DNA of 64,000 nucleotides from Dechloromonas sp. UBA6271 (GCA_002440665.1 DJUX01000004.1:62001-126000), one strand, 5' to 3'. Positions 1 to 9,822 are shown, counted from the stretch's first letter. The notes: a model not told the origin generated them from the sequence alone. Numbers and translations are program-made.

Positions 1-192
1 GACAGGAATGTCGGCAGAATTTTGGCATGAAATATCAGGAAATTGAAAAATCTGCCGCGCGATCAGGCACCTCATTATCTATACTGATTTTGATTCGCGC
101 TTGTATCCTCCTCGTTTGCGGATCAAGAACCTTTCGCCCGGCGTCCGAAAGCGAATTCCCTCCGTACCCCCAACAGTCGATAGGAGAAGGTA

Positions 193-1689
193 ATGCAACT
201 AAAAAATCTATCTCGGGCGGCCATCGCCGCTCTGTTTGCCCTGACCCTGGTTGCCTGTGGCAAACAGGCCGATACCACCGCCGAGAAGGCGGCCGCCGAA
301 GTCAAGGAAAAGGTCGCCGCCGAAGCGAAGGCCGTCGAGGCGCTGGCTCGCGAGAAGGAAGCGCAGGAGATCGGCATCGACGCCTACATCTACGCCTATC
401 CACTGGTCACGATGGAAATGACCCGGCGCGTTATGACCAACGTGGCCGCAGCGGAGGGAACCCGCGCCCCGATGGGCCATTGGGTGCGCATGCGAAGCTA
501 TCCTGACGCCTCGTTCCGCGATGTGACGGCGCCCAATGCGGATACGCTCTACACGACGACATGGATCGATGTCGCCAAGGAGCCGTGGATCGTGAGCATC
601 CCCGACATGAAAGGGCGTTACTTCCTGCTCCCGATGCTGGATGGATGGACCAACGTCTTCCAGGTGCCGGGCAAGAGAACGACCGGCAGCGGCGCCCAGC
701 AGTATGCGATCACCGGGCCCGGCTGGTCTGGCACCTTGCCGCCCGGCGTGACTGAATACAAGGCCCCGACCAACCTCGTCTGGATTCTCGGCCGCATCTA
801 CTGCACCGGCACCAAGGAGGATTACAAGGCGGTTCACGCGCTGCAGGATCAGATGGCGATCGTGCCGCTGTCCGCCTATGGCAAGCCCTACACACCGCCG
901 CAGGGCACGGTCGACGCCGGCGTCGACATGAAGACGGCGGTTCGCGAGCAGGTCAATGCGATGGATGCCGCTTCGTACTTCGCGCTGTTTGCGCAGCTCA
1001 TGAAGGCCAACCCGCCTGCCGCCGAAGATGCGCCGATGATCGACAAGTTGGCCAAGATCGGCGTCGTGCCGGGGCAGGATTTCGATGCCGCCAAACTCGA
1101 TCCCGCCGTCGCCAAGGGGCTCGCTGCCGCACCCAAGCCGGCGCAGGACAAGATCATGTCCTGGATGAAGGAAGGGATTCTCGCCGGCGACCTGAAACTC
1201 GAGGACGGCTGGCTCTTCACGACGAAAACCGGGCTTTACGGCACCGCTTACCGGCAACGCGCGCTCATCACGGCGATCGGCCTCGGCGCCAACCGCCCGC
1301 AGGACGCGGTTTATCCCACTTCCGAAGGGCCGGATGTGCTGAAGTCGTACAGCGGCGCCAACAAGTACGTCATGCACTTCGAGAAGGGGCATCTGCCGCC
1401 GGTGAACGGGTTCTGGTCGCTCACGATGTACGACGAGAATTACTTCTTCGTCGACAATCCGCTCAACCGCTACACGGTGAGCCAGCGCAACAAGCTCAAG
1501 GCCAACCCTGACGGCTCGGTCGACCTCTACATCCAGAACGAATCGCCCGGCAAGGACAAGGAGCAGAACTGGCTGCCGGCACCGAAGGACAAGTTCATCC
1601 TGATGATGCGGCTGTATTGGCCGAAGGACGAGAAGCCGTCGATTCTCGACAGTAGCTGGAAGGTGCCGCGCGTCAACGAGGCCAACTGA
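193..1689 (+). CDS. DUF1254/DUF1214 family lipoprotein
   Basis: Predicted 498-residue exported protein of unknown biochemical function. The N-terminus is a lipoprotein signal peptide with a lipobox ending at Cys22 (LVAC), followed by an Ala/Lys/Glu-rich linker to about residue 55. A DUF1254 domain follows (recognisable YAYPLVTME segment near residue 68), then a C-terminal DUF1214 domain (about 370-480, with the GFWSLTMYD stretch). This two-domain order and length are usual for the family, whose members are envelope proteins of uncertain role. The start is supported by a GGAGAAGG ribosome site just upstream. It is a single gene, followed by the rpoH promoter region. Family call is firm; function is unknown. 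Confidence 0.88.
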   Translation: MQLKNLSRAAIAALFALTLVACGKQADTTAEKAAAEVKEKVAAEAKAVEALAREKEAQEIGIDAYIYAYPLVTMEMTRRVMTNVAAAEGTRAPMGHWVRMRSYPDASFRDVTAPNADTLYTTTWIDVAKEPWIVSIPDMKGRYFLLPMLDGWTNVFQVPGKRTTGSGAQQYAITGPGWSGTLPPGVTEYKAPTNLVWILGRIYCTGTKEDYKAVHALQDQMAIVPLSAYGKPYTPPQGTVDAGVDMKTAVREQVNAMDAASYFALFAQLMKANPPAAEDAPMIDKLAKIGVVPGQDFDAAKLDPAVAKGLAAAPKPAQDKIMSWMKEGILAGDLKLEDGWLFTTKTGLYGTAYRQRALITAIGLGANRPQDAVYPTSEGPDVLKSYSGANKYVMHFEKGHLPPVNGFWSLTMYDENYFFVDNPLNRYTVSQRNKLKANPDGSVDLYIQNESPGKDKEQNWLPAPKDKFILMMRLYWPKDEKPSILDSSWKVPRVNEAN

Positions 1690-1880
1690 AACCTGTAGTT
1701 TGGTAGTGCAAATTTGGCGAGATGGGCCGGGCGTCGGATACCACCGATGCCCGACCCAGTCGCCATTCTGGCTTTCTGGCTGGCAGCGGCAGCGCAATGC
1801 CGGAGAAATGCCTGAACCCGGACGGCCGCAGGAAGCACAATAGTCCAAACAAATACACCACGGGAAACTTTTTCAGCGGC

Positions 1881-1907
1881 TTAGCACTCTTACGCAGCGA
1901 GTGCTAA
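1881..1907 (+). promoter_or_regulatory. CIRCE operator (HrcA site) in the rpoH promoter
   Basis: Perfect match to the CIRCE consensus TTAGCACTC-N9-GAGTGCTAA. A plausible sigma-70 promoter is interleaved with it: -35 TTAGCA at 1881-1886 and -10 TAAAAT at 1905-1910, with an 18-base spacer. HrcA bound here should block RNA polymerase directly. The transcript would start near 1917, about 25 bases before the chosen rpoH start. Confidence 0.93.
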
Positions 1908-1941
1908 AATGAAGCCGAATCATGAAGGAGAACCGTACGCT

Positions 1942-2799
<858 letters not shown>

Positions 2800-2821
2800 G
2801 CAAGCGGCGCGCGCAAAAACG

Positions 2822-2846
2822 AAGGGGAGCCGGCGGCTCCCCTTTT
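2822..2846. terminator. bidirectional terminator between rpoH and napH
   Basis: Stem GGGGAGCC / GGCTCCCC with a three-base loop, flanked by A and T runs on both sides. It lies between the convergent rpoH and napH genes and could serve both. Confidence 0.85.
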
Positions 2847-2862
2847 CATTTGTCCGTCCGGA

Positions 2863-3738
2863 TCATTCCACCTTGGCAGTCGAAGCCGGGTTGTTGAAGC
2901 GCAACCCGAAGGAAAACACCTCTTTCGAACAGACATCGATGCAGCGTCCGCAATTGGTGCAGTTCGGCGACAGGATCACCGGTCCGACACCTTTTGCCTC
3001 GCCCTTCAGCGCCGGGCGGATGACCTGCGGCTCCGGGCAGACCTCGAAACAGTCCATGCAGTCGTTGCAGGCAGCTCGCTGCGGCGCTGCAACCCGGACC
3101 GGACTCCAGCGGCCTAGCAAGCTGTAGAAAGCGCCGACCGGGCAGAGGTGACCGCACCAGCCACGGCTCATCACAAAGAGATCAAAGAAGAAAACGGCGA
3201 CGACCACGGTCCACGCCGCGCCAAGACCGAAAATCAGGCCGCGATGCAGCATCGACACGGGATTGATCAGTTCCCACAGGACGACGCCGGTTCCCGCCGA
3301 GCCGACCAGGGTCATGCCGAGTATCCAGTAGCGGGTATTGCGCGAAAGATGGACGCTGCCCTTGATGCCCATGCGGTCGCGCAGCCAGCCGGCAGAATCG
3401 GTGACAAGATTGACCGGACACACCCAGCTGCAATAGACGCGGCCGCCAACCAGGAAATAGAAGACCAGCGCGATGGCGAGGCCGATCAGCCCGAGCTTTT
3501 CCGGCAGATGGCCGGTCATCGCCGACTGCAGCGCCACGTACGGGTCGGCCAGCGGCAGGAAATCCAGCGTGTAACTATAATTGAGGTTGCCCTTGACGAT
3601 CCAGATGCCGGCCAGCGGACCGAGCAGGAACAGGGTGAGAATGCCGAACTGCGAGAGGCGCCGCAGGAGCAGCCATTTGTTTGCGCGCAGCCAGCCTTTC
3701 GTCGCGACTGCTTCGGCGCCGATGCGCTTGCCGCTCAT
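2863..3738 (-). CDS. napH: NapH, membrane ferredoxin-type quinol dehydrogenase subunit
   Basis: 291-residue polytopic membrane protein with several hydrophobic segments. Cysteine motifs for two [4Fe-4S] clusters lie near the C-terminus (CNDCMDCFEVCPEP and CTNCGRCIDVC), and CxxxCP motifs sit between the membrane segments (CSWVCPVN, CGHLCPVG). With NapG it forms a quinol dehydrogenase that passes electrons toward a periplasmic acceptor, usually NapC/NapB/NapA of nitrate reductase. Its start overlaps the napG stop by four bases (ATGA), so the two are translationally coupled. No napA, napB, napC or napD is in this window, so the partner must be encoded elsewhere. Family call is firm; partner is inferred. 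Confidence 0.92.
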   Translation of the reverse strand: MSGKRIGAEAVATKGWLRANKWLLLRRLSQFGILTLFLLGPLAGIWIVKGNLNYSYTLDFLPLADPYVALQSAMTGHLPEKLGLIGLAIALVFYFLVGGRVYCSWVCPVNLVTDSAGWLRDRMGIKGSVHLSRNTRYWILGMTLVGSAGTGVVLWELINPVSMLHRGLIFGLGAAWTVVVAVFFFDLFVMSRGWCGHLCPVGAFYSLLGRWSPVRVAAPQRAACNDCMDCFEVCPEPQVIRPALKGEAKGVGPVILSPNCTNCGRCIDVCSKEVFSFGLRFNNPASTAKVE

Positions 3739-4616
3739 GGTTTGCCTCCCAGTCCGGGTGGCAAGCTCGGAATGATGCCGGCCTCGCTGCCGGCCATGCC
3801 GCGCATCGGTTCGGTGTGGCCGGAAGCCGGGTCGTAATGGCCGGGCAGCATCGCGCCTTCCGGCAGACGGTCAGGCAGGTCGATCATCTTCGACTCATCC
3901 ATCAGCGAGTGGCCGGCCTTCTTCTGCTCTTCCCAGCCCACGCGGTAGTGGTGGCCGAGCTCGCCCTTGGCCAGCTTGGGCGGCAGAACACGGATTGCCG
4001 CCTCTTCCAGCACGCAGGATTTTTCGCACTTGCCGCAGCCGGTGCAATGTTCGGAATGAACCGTCGGCAGGAACATGGCATGGCGGCCGGTACGCTGGTT
4101 GGGCACCATTTCGAGCGTGATCGCCTTGTCGATCACCGGGCACACTCGGTAGCAGACGTCGCAGCGCAGGCCGAGGAAATTGAGGCAGGTTTCGTGGTCG
4201 ATCAGCACGGCGAGGCCCATCTTCGCCTTATTGATGTCGGTCAGCTGATGGTCGAGCGCGGTCGTCGGGCAGGCCTTGACGCAGGGGATGTCCTCGCACA
4301 TTTCGCACGGGAGGTTGCGCGCCGTGAAGTAGGGCGTGCCGGTAGCGACCGGCGTCTCGGGCTTGGCAAGTTCGAGGATGTTGTAGGGGCAGTCGCGCAC
4401 GCACAGGCCGCAACGGATGCAGGCACCGAGGAAGTCGTTTTCCGGCAGCGCACCGGGCGGGCGCAACGCCAAGGGTGGCAGCGCCTTCGCCTGCTTGGCG
4501 TAAAGCCCGAGACCGAGGCCGAGCATGCCGACGCCGCAGGCCATCTTCGCGGCATCAAAAATAAACTGGCGGCGCGCGGCGCCGCTCTTGGGGGATTTGC
4601 TGTTCGTCGTCGCCAT
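3735..4616 (-). CDS. napG: NapG, periplasmic 4Fe-4S quinol dehydrogenase subunit
   Basis: 293-residue protein with a twin-arginine signal (RRQFIFDAAK near residue 15) followed by a hydrophobic stretch, so export through Tat in folded form is expected. Four ferredoxin-type cysteine groups follow in order: CIRCGLCVRDCP, CEMCEDIPCVKACP, CDVCYRVCP and CTGCGKCEKSC. This is the standard NapG/MauM layout. It is the first gene of the two-gene napGH unit. The 184 bases separating it from tatD contain a hairpin but no clear FNR-type palindrome, only a lone TTGAT half-site. Its role is electron transfer from quinol together with NapH. Confidence 0.93.
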   Translation of the reverse strand: MATTNSKSPKSGAARRQFIFDAAKMACGVGMLGLGLGLYAKQAKALPPLALRPPGALPENDFLGACIRCGLCVRDCPYNILELAKPETPVATGTPYFTARNLPCEMCEDIPCVKACPTTALDHQLTDINKAKMGLAVLIDHETCLNFLGLRCDVCYRVCPVIDKAITLEMVPNQRTGRHAMFLPTVHSEHCTGCGKCEKSCVLEEAAIRVLPPKLAKGELGHHYRVGWEEQKKAGHSLMDESKMIDLPDRLPEGAMLPGHYDPASGHTEPMRGMAGSEAGIIPSLPPGLGGKP

Positions 4617-4639
4617 AAAAACCTCGGGTTGCAGCCGGC

Positions 4640-4661
4640 GGGTGGGGCTGTCGCCCCACCC
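4640..4661. other. stable hairpin upstream of napGH
   Basis: Perfect nine-base inverted repeat GGGTGGGGC / GCCCCACCC with a four-base loop, in the 5' region of napG. There is no adjoining T-run on the minus strand, so it may be an mRNA structure or a weak tatD terminator rather than a classical terminator. Confidence 0.5.
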
Positions 4662-4799
4662 TGTCTCGGCACTCCCTGATTGCCCGTTCCCGATGGGAAC
4701 CCAACACCGGCAATCTACTCCATTAGCGTTTGCGAATGCTTAGCGCAGATCAAACACTGGCCATTTAACCGCACCAGATTACGAAGGAGTTGCTTTCGG

Positions 4800-5561
4800 T
4801 CAAATACCGGGCATCACGGCGCGGGCGGCCGCGGAACTGGCGGCGGCGATATCGGCGCGGGTGATGCCGCGCAGTTCGGCGAGGACATCGGCGATCCGCG
4901 GCAATTCGCCCGGCGCATTGCGTCCGCCGTTCAGCCAGGCCGGCGGAATGTCCGGCGCGTCGGTTTCGAGAACGATAGCGTCCGCTGGCAATTCGGCGGC
5001 CAGCCCGCGAATGCGGGTCGAGCCGGAAAAGGTCATGGCACCGCCGAAGCCGAGCTTGAAGCCGAGCTTGATGAATTCATCGGCCTGCTGGCGGCTGCCG
5101 TTGAAGGCATGGGCGATGCCGCCGCGGACGCGAATGCGGCGCAGGTGCTTCAAAATCTGGTCGACCGCCCGGCGGACGTGCAGCAAGACCGGCAGATCGA
5201 ACTCGCGGGCCAGCTTGAGTTGCTCGACGAAGAAGAATTCCTGGCGCACCGGATCGACGTCGGTGACGTAGGAATCGAGGCCGATCTCGCCGACCGCCAC
5301 CGGCTTCTCGGTCGCCAGCCAGGCGCGCAGCACAGCCAGATCGGATTCCTTCGCCTGCATCACGTAGAGCGGATGGATGCCGTAGGCGGCAACGCAACCC
5401 GGATAGCGCTCGACCACGGTTTTTGCCTTCGGGAAGCCGTCGACCGCAACCGCTGGCACCACGATGCGCTGAACCCCGCCGGCCAGCGCCGCCGCATGCA
5501 CCGCGTCGCGGTCGGCATCGAATTCGGCCGCGTCGAGGTGGCAGTGGGTGTCGATCAGCAC
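4800..5561 (-). CDS. tatD: TatD family metal-dependent hydrolase
   Basis: 253-residue TIM-barrel hydrolase of the TatD DNase family. The N-terminal metal motif DTHCHLD is immediately after the start, a conserved GEIGLD segment lies mid-protein, and a C-terminal ETDAPDIPP motif carries a metal ligand. Members act as metal-dependent 3'-5' exonucleases or DNA repair hydrolases. The GTG start at 5561 is chosen because it begins at the conserved LIDTHCHLD segment and overlaps the stop of the upstream dadA (GTGCTGA). Longer readings upstream only run through dadA in another frame. It contains a copy of the dispersed GTCGACCGCAAC motif. Confidence 0.9.
   Translation of the reverse strand: MLIDTHCHLDAAEFDADRDAVHAAALAGGVQRIVVPAVAVDGFPKAKTVVERYPGCVAAYGIHPLYVMQAKESDLAVLRAWLATEKPVAVGEIGLDSYVTDVDPVRQEFFFVEQLKLAREFDLPVLLHVRRAVDQILKHLRRIRVRGGIAHAFNGSRQQADEFIKLGFKLGFGGAMTFSGSTRIRGLAAELPADAIVLETDAPDIPPAWLNGGRNAPGELPRIADVLAELRGITRADIAAASSAAARAVMPGI
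5439..5450 (+). repeat. dispersed motif copy (GTCGACCGCAAC)
   Basis: Exact copy inside tatD. A T-run (TTTTTGCC) lies about 14 bases on the GTCGAC side. Confidence 0.7.
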
Positions 5562-6808
5562 TGCAGAAAGGGAAAATCCGGCGCCGGCCGGCGGCCGCCG
5601 ATCAGGTCGGCGAGGGCGGCGGCAGAACCGCAGGACATGGTCCAGCCGAGCGTGCCATGGCCGGTGTTGAGCCACAGGTTGCCGTAGCGCGTGCGCCCGA
5701 TACAGGGGACGTTGGACGGCGTCGCCGGGCGCAGGCCGCACCAGAACTCCGGCTCGCCGGCGGTTTGCAGGGCGGGAAAGAGTTGCCGCGTGCGCTGCAT
5801 CAAGGCTGCACAGCGGACCGGGTTGAGTTCGAGGTTGTAGCCGTTGAATTCCGCCGTCCCGGCGACGCGCAGGCGGTTGCCGAGGCGCGAGAAGACCAGC
5901 CGGTGCTCGTCGTCGGTCAGGCTGACGGTCGGCGCCCCGGCGGCCTCGTGCAACGACAGCGTCGCCGAATAGCCCTTGGCCGGCACCACCGGCAGGCTCA
6001 CCCCGAGCGGCCGCAGCAGTAAGGGGGAGTAGCTGCCGAGCGCCACCACGTAGGCATCGGCGGTCAGCAGTTCACTGCCGTCCGGGCCGCTGACCAGCAC
6101 CCCGGCGACCTGGCTGCCACCGGGTGCGATGCGGTCGACCGTCAGATTGAGGCGAAAATCGACGCCCTGCGCCGCGGCCCGCTCGGCCAGCGCGCACGTG
6201 AATTTGTGCGCATCACCCGACTCGTCCGACGGCGTGTAGTCGCCGCCGACCAGCAGGTGGCGGGCACCGGCCAGCGCCGGTTCGATTTCGATGCAGCGCT
6301 CGGCACTGACCGTCTCGCGGTCGAGCCCGAAGCGGCGCATGGTCTTTGCCACCTCGACGGCCTGGGCGAAGGCATCGGGCTGCGTATAGATGTGCAGGAT
6401 GCCGCGTTCGAGCTGGTCGTAGTCGAGCGCCAGTTCGTGGCGCAGGGCCTGCAGGCAGCGGCGGCTGTACAGGGCGAGCGCGACGATGGCAGCGATATTG
6501 TGCCGGGTGCGGCCGGGCAGGCATTCGTGCAGAAAGCGCAGACCCCACATCAGCTGCGCCGGGTCGGCGCGCCAGCGCCAGAGCAGCGGGGCGTCCTCCT
6601 TGCCCAGCCACTTCAACACCTGCGGCAGGACGTACGGATTGGCCCACGGCTCGGCGTGCGAGACCGAAATCTGGCCGCCGTTGGCGTAGCTGGTTTCGTT
6701 GCCGGCCACCGGCTGGCGGTCGACCACCGTCACCTGATGGCCGGCGCGCGCCAGATACCAGGCGCTGGTCGTCCCCACCACACCGGCCCCCAGAACCAGA
6801 ACCCTCAA
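5555..6808 (-). CDS. dadA: D-amino acid dehydrogenase, small (FAD) subunit DadA
   Basis: 417-residue flavoprotein that oxidises D-amino acids (typically D-alanine) to 2-oxo acids, passing electrons to the respiratory chain. A dinucleotide-binding motif GAGVVG lies at the very N-terminus. The C-terminal GLRPATPSNVPCIGRTR and NTGHGTLGWTM segments match DadA closely. The start is taken as TTG at 6808, which overlaps the spoT stop (TTGA) and gives the standard N-terminus; the longer frame upstream only shadows spoT. The family usually has about 430 residues, so this one is full length. It sits in a spoT-dadA-tatD minus-strand run. Confidence 0.92.
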   Translation of the reverse strand: MRVLVLGAGVVGTTSAWYLARAGHQVTVVDRQPVAGNETSYANGGQISVSHAEPWANPYVLPQVLKWLGKEDAPLLWRWRADPAQLMWGLRFLHECLPGRTRHNIAAIVALALYSRRCLQALRHELALDYDQLERGILHIYTQPDAFAQAVEVAKTMRRFGLDRETVSAERCIEIEPALAGARHLLVGGDYTPSDESGDAHKFTCALAERAAAQGVDFRLNLTVDRIAPGGSQVAGVLVSGPDGSELLTADAYVVALGSYSPLLLRPLGVSLPVVPAKGYSATLSLHEAAGAPTVSLTDDEHRLVFSRLGNRLRVAGTAEFNGYNLELNPVRCAALMQRTRQLFPALQTAGEPEFWCGLRPATPSNVPCIGRTRYGNLWLNTGHGTLGWTMSCGSAAALADLIGGRRPAPDFPFLQC

Positions 6809-8958
6809 GCCTCGCCTCCGCGTTCGCGCACGATGCGCGTGACTTCGGGAATATGGCGCAGGCCGCGCATGACCGACGCCAGGTGGTTGCGGTGGGCGAC
6901 CTGGATGGTGAAGCGGAGCAGGGTGAACAGCCGCTCGGGGTCGGAATCCATCGCCACGTGCTCGATGTTGGAGCCGGCTTCGGCGATGGCCGAAGCCACC
7001 TGGGCCAGTACGCCGCGCGTGTTCTTGACCTCGACCTTGATGCGAATCTCGAACAGCTTGCCCTCTTCCGGCTCCCACTCGACGTCGATCCACTTCTGCG
7101 GCTCGGTCGACCGCGATTTGCGGATGGTCGGACAGTCGTGGGTATGGATGACCAGGCCGCTGCCCTTCTTGATCGAGCCGATGATCGGGTCGCCGGGAAT
7201 CGGCTGGCAGCAGCGGGCGAGCTGGATGGCCATGCCTTCGGTGCCGTGGATGGCGAGCGTCATGTTGCTCGGCGAATCGGCGGACATGTCCTCGCGCGCC
7301 AGCAGGCGGCGGGCGACCACCGACGGCAAGCGCTTGCCGAGACCGATGTCGGTATAGAGTTCCTCGATCGATTTCTGGCCGCCGGATTTGACCAGTTGGT
7401 CCCAGGCTTCGGTCGGGATCGAGATGGGCACGACGCCCAGGGTCAGCAGTTCCTGGCGCAGCAGACGCTCGCCGAGGCGCGCCGACTCCTCGTTCTGCAT
7501 GGTGCGCAGGAAATGGCGAATCTTGCTGCGCGCGCGCCCGGTCTTGACGTAATTGAGCCACACCGGGTTGGGGCTGGCCTGCGGCGAGGTGATAATTTCC
7601 ACCATGTCGCCGTTGCGCAGTTCGGTGCGCAGCGGCACCAAATCCTGGTTGATGCGCGCCGCCGAGCAGTGGTGGCCGACGTCGGTATGCACGTTGTAGG
7701 CGAAGTCGACGATCGTCGCGCCGCGCGGCATGGCCATGATCTTGCCCTTGGGCGTGAACACATAGACCTCGTCGGGGAAGAGGTCGATCTTGACGTTTTC
7801 GAAGAACTCGGCGGAATCGTTGCTCTGCATCTCGAGCAGCGACTGCAGCCACTTGTGCGTCTTGATCTGCAGGTCGGCGCCGCTTTCCTCGGTGTCCTTG
7901 TACAACCAGTGCGCCGCCACGCCTTCCTGGGCGACGTGGTGCATTTCCTGGGTGCGGATCTGCACCTCGACCGGCGTGCCGTAAGGGCCGATCAGCGTCG
8001 TGTGCAACGACTGGTAGCCGTTGGCCTTGGGAATCGCGATGTAGTCCTTGAACTTGCCGGGCACCGGCTTGTACAGGCTGTGCAGCGCGCCGAGCGCCAG
8101 GTAACAGGTCGGCACGTTGTCGACGACGACACGGAAGCCGTAGATGTCGAGCACCTGCGAGAACGACAGCTGCTTTTCGCGCATCTTGCGGTAGATCGAA
8201 TAGAGGCTTTTTTCGCGGCCGAAAACATCGGCATGCAGCCCGGCCCCCTTCAGCTTGCCGTTGATCGCATCTTGGATGCGCGTCAGCAGTTCGCTGCGAT
8301 TGCCGCGTGCCGCGTGCATCGCCTTGGCCAGCACCTCGGCGCGGTGCGGATGAATCAGGCGGAAGGAAATGTCCTGCAGTTCGCGGTAGAGCTTGTTCAG
8401 CCCGAGGCGCAGGGCGATCGGCGCATAGATCTCGAGCGTCTCGACAGCGATGCGGCGGCGCTTGTCCGGGCGCATCGCGGCCATCGTCTGCAGGTTGTGC
8501 TGGCGGTCGGCCAGCTTGATCAGCACGACGCGCAGGTCACGCGCCATGGCCATCAGCATCTTGCGGAAGTTTTCCGCCTGCGCTTCCTGATAAGAGGCGA
8601 ATTCCATCTTGTCGAGCTTGGACAGCCCGTCGACCAGCTCCGCGACCTCGCGGCCGAAGCGGTCGGTCAGTTCGCGCTTGGTGGTCCCGGTGTCTTCCAG
8701 CACATCGTGCAGCAGCGCAGCGGCAACGGCTTCGCCGTCCATGCGCCACTCGACCACGGCGCCGGCAACCGCCAGCGGATGCGTGATGTAGGGTTCGCCC
8801 GACATGCGCTTCTGATTGGCATGGGCGCGCGCCGAGAAGGCATACGCCTCCTTGATGCGGGTTACGTCAGCAGGGGATAGATACTCGAGACTATCGAGGA
8901 AAACCCGGTAGGCGGGTTCCTCAGAGGCGGGCGGTTGCTTAGACGGCGCTGGATCCAT
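6805..8958 (-). CDS. spoT: bifunctional (p)ppGpp synthetase/hydrolase SpoT
   Basis: 717-residue RelA/SpoT homologue that makes and degrades the alarmone (p)ppGpp. The N-terminal HD hydrolase domain is intact (LLHDVLEDT, His84-Asp85), followed by the synthetase domain, a TGS domain (VYVFTPKGKIMAMPRGA) and a C-terminal ACT domain. The intact HD motif argues for SpoT/Rel rather than hydrolase-dead RelA. It lies just downstream of rpoZ, as in the classical gmk-rpoZ-spoT order of proteobacteria. Its stop overlaps the TTG start of dadA. Length is typical. Confidence 0.96.
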   Translation of the reverse strand: MDPAPSKQPPASEEPAYRVFLDSLEYLSPADVTRIKEAYAFSARAHANQKRMSGEPYITHPLAVAGAVVEWRMDGEAVAAALLHDVLEDTGTTKRELTDRFGREVAELVDGLSKLDKMEFASYQEAQAENFRKMLMAMARDLRVVLIKLADRQHNLQTMAAMRPDKRRRIAVETLEIYAPIALRLGLNKLYRELQDISFRLIHPHRAEVLAKAMHAARGNRSELLTRIQDAINGKLKGAGLHADVFGREKSLYSIYRKMREKQLSFSQVLDIYGFRVVVDNVPTCYLALGALHSLYKPVPGKFKDYIAIPKANGYQSLHTTLIGPYGTPVEVQIRTQEMHHVAQEGVAAHWLYKDTEESGADLQIKTHKWLQSLLEMQSNDSAEFFENVKIDLFPDEVYVFTPKGKIMAMPRGATIVDFAYNVHTDVGHHCSAARINQDLVPLRTELRNGDMVEIITSPQASPNPVWLNYVKTGRARSKIRHFLRTMQNEESARLGERLLRQELLTLGVVPISIPTEAWDQLVKSGGQKSIEELYTDIGLGKRLPSVVARRLLAREDMSADSPSNMTLAIHGTEGMAIQLARCCQPIPGDPIIGSIKKGSGLVIHTHDCPTIRKSRSTEPQKWIDVEWEPEEGKLFEIRIKVEVKNTRGVLAQVASAIAEAGSNIEHVAMDSDPERLFTLLRFTIQVAHRNHLASVMRGLRHIPEVTRIVRERGGEA

Positions 8959-8979
8959 CTGACTTCACCGCCCTCGCCC

Positions 8980-9186
8980 TCAGGCCTGACCGCGATTCAG
9001 CACTTCCACGCCGTACTTGCCGATCGCCATTTCGCGCAACGCGATGACCGTCGGCTTGTCGCGATTGGCCTCGACCATCGGCGTCGCGCCGTTGGCGATC
9101 TGGCGGGCGCGATAGGTGGCGGCCAGGGTCATCTGGAAGCGGTTGGGAATTCTCTTCAGGCAATCGTCAATCGTTACGCGGGCCAT
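8980..9186 (-). CDS. rpoZ: RNA polymerase omega subunit
   Basis: 68-residue omega subunit, which helps assemble the RNA polymerase core and in proteobacteria contributes a ppGpp binding site. The N-terminal MARVTIDDCL and the segment NRFQMTLAATYRARQ are characteristic. The start at 9186 is chosen over one four codons upstream because it gives the conserved N-terminus. It sits between gmk and spoT in the usual order, so the alarmone enzyme and part of its target are co-transcribed. Confidence 0.96.
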   Translation of the reverse strand: MARVTIDDCLKRIPNRFQMTLAATYRARQIANGATPMVEANRDKPTVIALREMAIGKYGVEVLNRGQA

Positions 9187-9201
9187 GCAATACCTCAAAA
9201 A

Positions 9202-9822
9202 TCAGATCAATCGGGCAAAAAGGGCGGCGTGACGGGCACGCTGCGCATTCAGGTTCAGGCGGGAGGCACGCACCACGGCGAGCAGGTCATCCAGCGCCTG
9301 TTCCAGACTGTCGTTGATAATAACATAGTCGAATTCGCCGACATGGCGCATCTCGGCCTGTGCCGCGGCCAGACGGCGGTCAATGACGTCGGCGCTGTCG
9401 GTGCCGCGCCCGGTCAGGCGGCGCGTCAGCTCATCCATCGACGGTGGCAGGATGAACACCCCGATCGCTTGGGGGAACGCCGCGCGCACCTGCTGCGCGC
9501 CCTGCCAGTCGATTTCGAGCAGGACGTCATGGCCGGCAGCCAGTTGGTCGGCGATCCATTTCCGCGAGGTGCCGTAGTAGTTGCCATGTACCTCGGCCCA
9601 TTCGAGGAACTCGCCGGCGGAAATCATGCTTTTGAAGCGGTCGACCGCAACGAAATGATATTCACGCCCGTCTTGCTCGCCGGGACGCGGCACCCGGGTG
9701 GTGAAGGAGATCGAGAGATGCACCGCCGGCTCTCGTTCCAGCAGCAGGCACACCAGCGTAGTCTTGCCGGCGCCCGAGGGGGCGGCGACAACGTAAAGAT
9801 TTCCAGCCATATCGGTTTCCAT
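9202..9822 (-). CDS. gmk: guanylate kinase
   Basis: 206-residue kinase converting GMP to GDP with ATP. The P-loop APSGAGKTT is at residues 14-22, and the GMP-binding segment includes TTRVPRPGEQDGREYHFV. A start four codons downstream (MAGNLY) is also possible and equally compatible with the family. It precedes rpoZ and spoT on the minus strand. In related genomes yicC normally lies close upstream; here an integrative element separates them. A copy of the dispersed GTCGACCGCAAC motif lies within the gene. Confidence 0.96.
   Translation of the reverse strand: METDMAGNLYVVAAPSGAGKTTLVCLLLEREPAVHLSISFTTRVPRPGEQDGREYHFVAVDRFKSMISAGEFLEWAEVHGNYYGTSRKWIADQLAAGHDVLLEIDWQGAQQVRAAFPQAIGVFILPPSMDELTRRLTGRGTDSADVIDRRLAAAQAEMRHVGEFDYVIINDSLEQALDDLLAVVRASRLNLNAQRARHAALFARLI
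9640..9651 (+). repeat. dispersed motif copy (GTCGACCGCAAC)
   Basis: Exact copy inside gmk, encoding part of VAVDRF on the minus strand. A CTTTTG tract lies about five bases on the GTCGAC side. Confidence 0.7.

Noticed and set aside
208..1848. Long minus-strand open frame of 546 codons
   Set aside because: It is antisense to the DUF1254 lipoprotein gene, has an Arg/His-rich composition typical of GC-rich shadow frames, and shows no domain.
1909..1941. Earlier ATG for rpoH
   Set aside because: It lies inside the promoter and CIRCE region, upstream of the expected transcript start.
6346..8880. Plus-strand open frame of 844 codons
   Set aside because: It is antisense to spoT and dadA, with low-complexity Arg/Ala/Gln composition and no recognisable motif.
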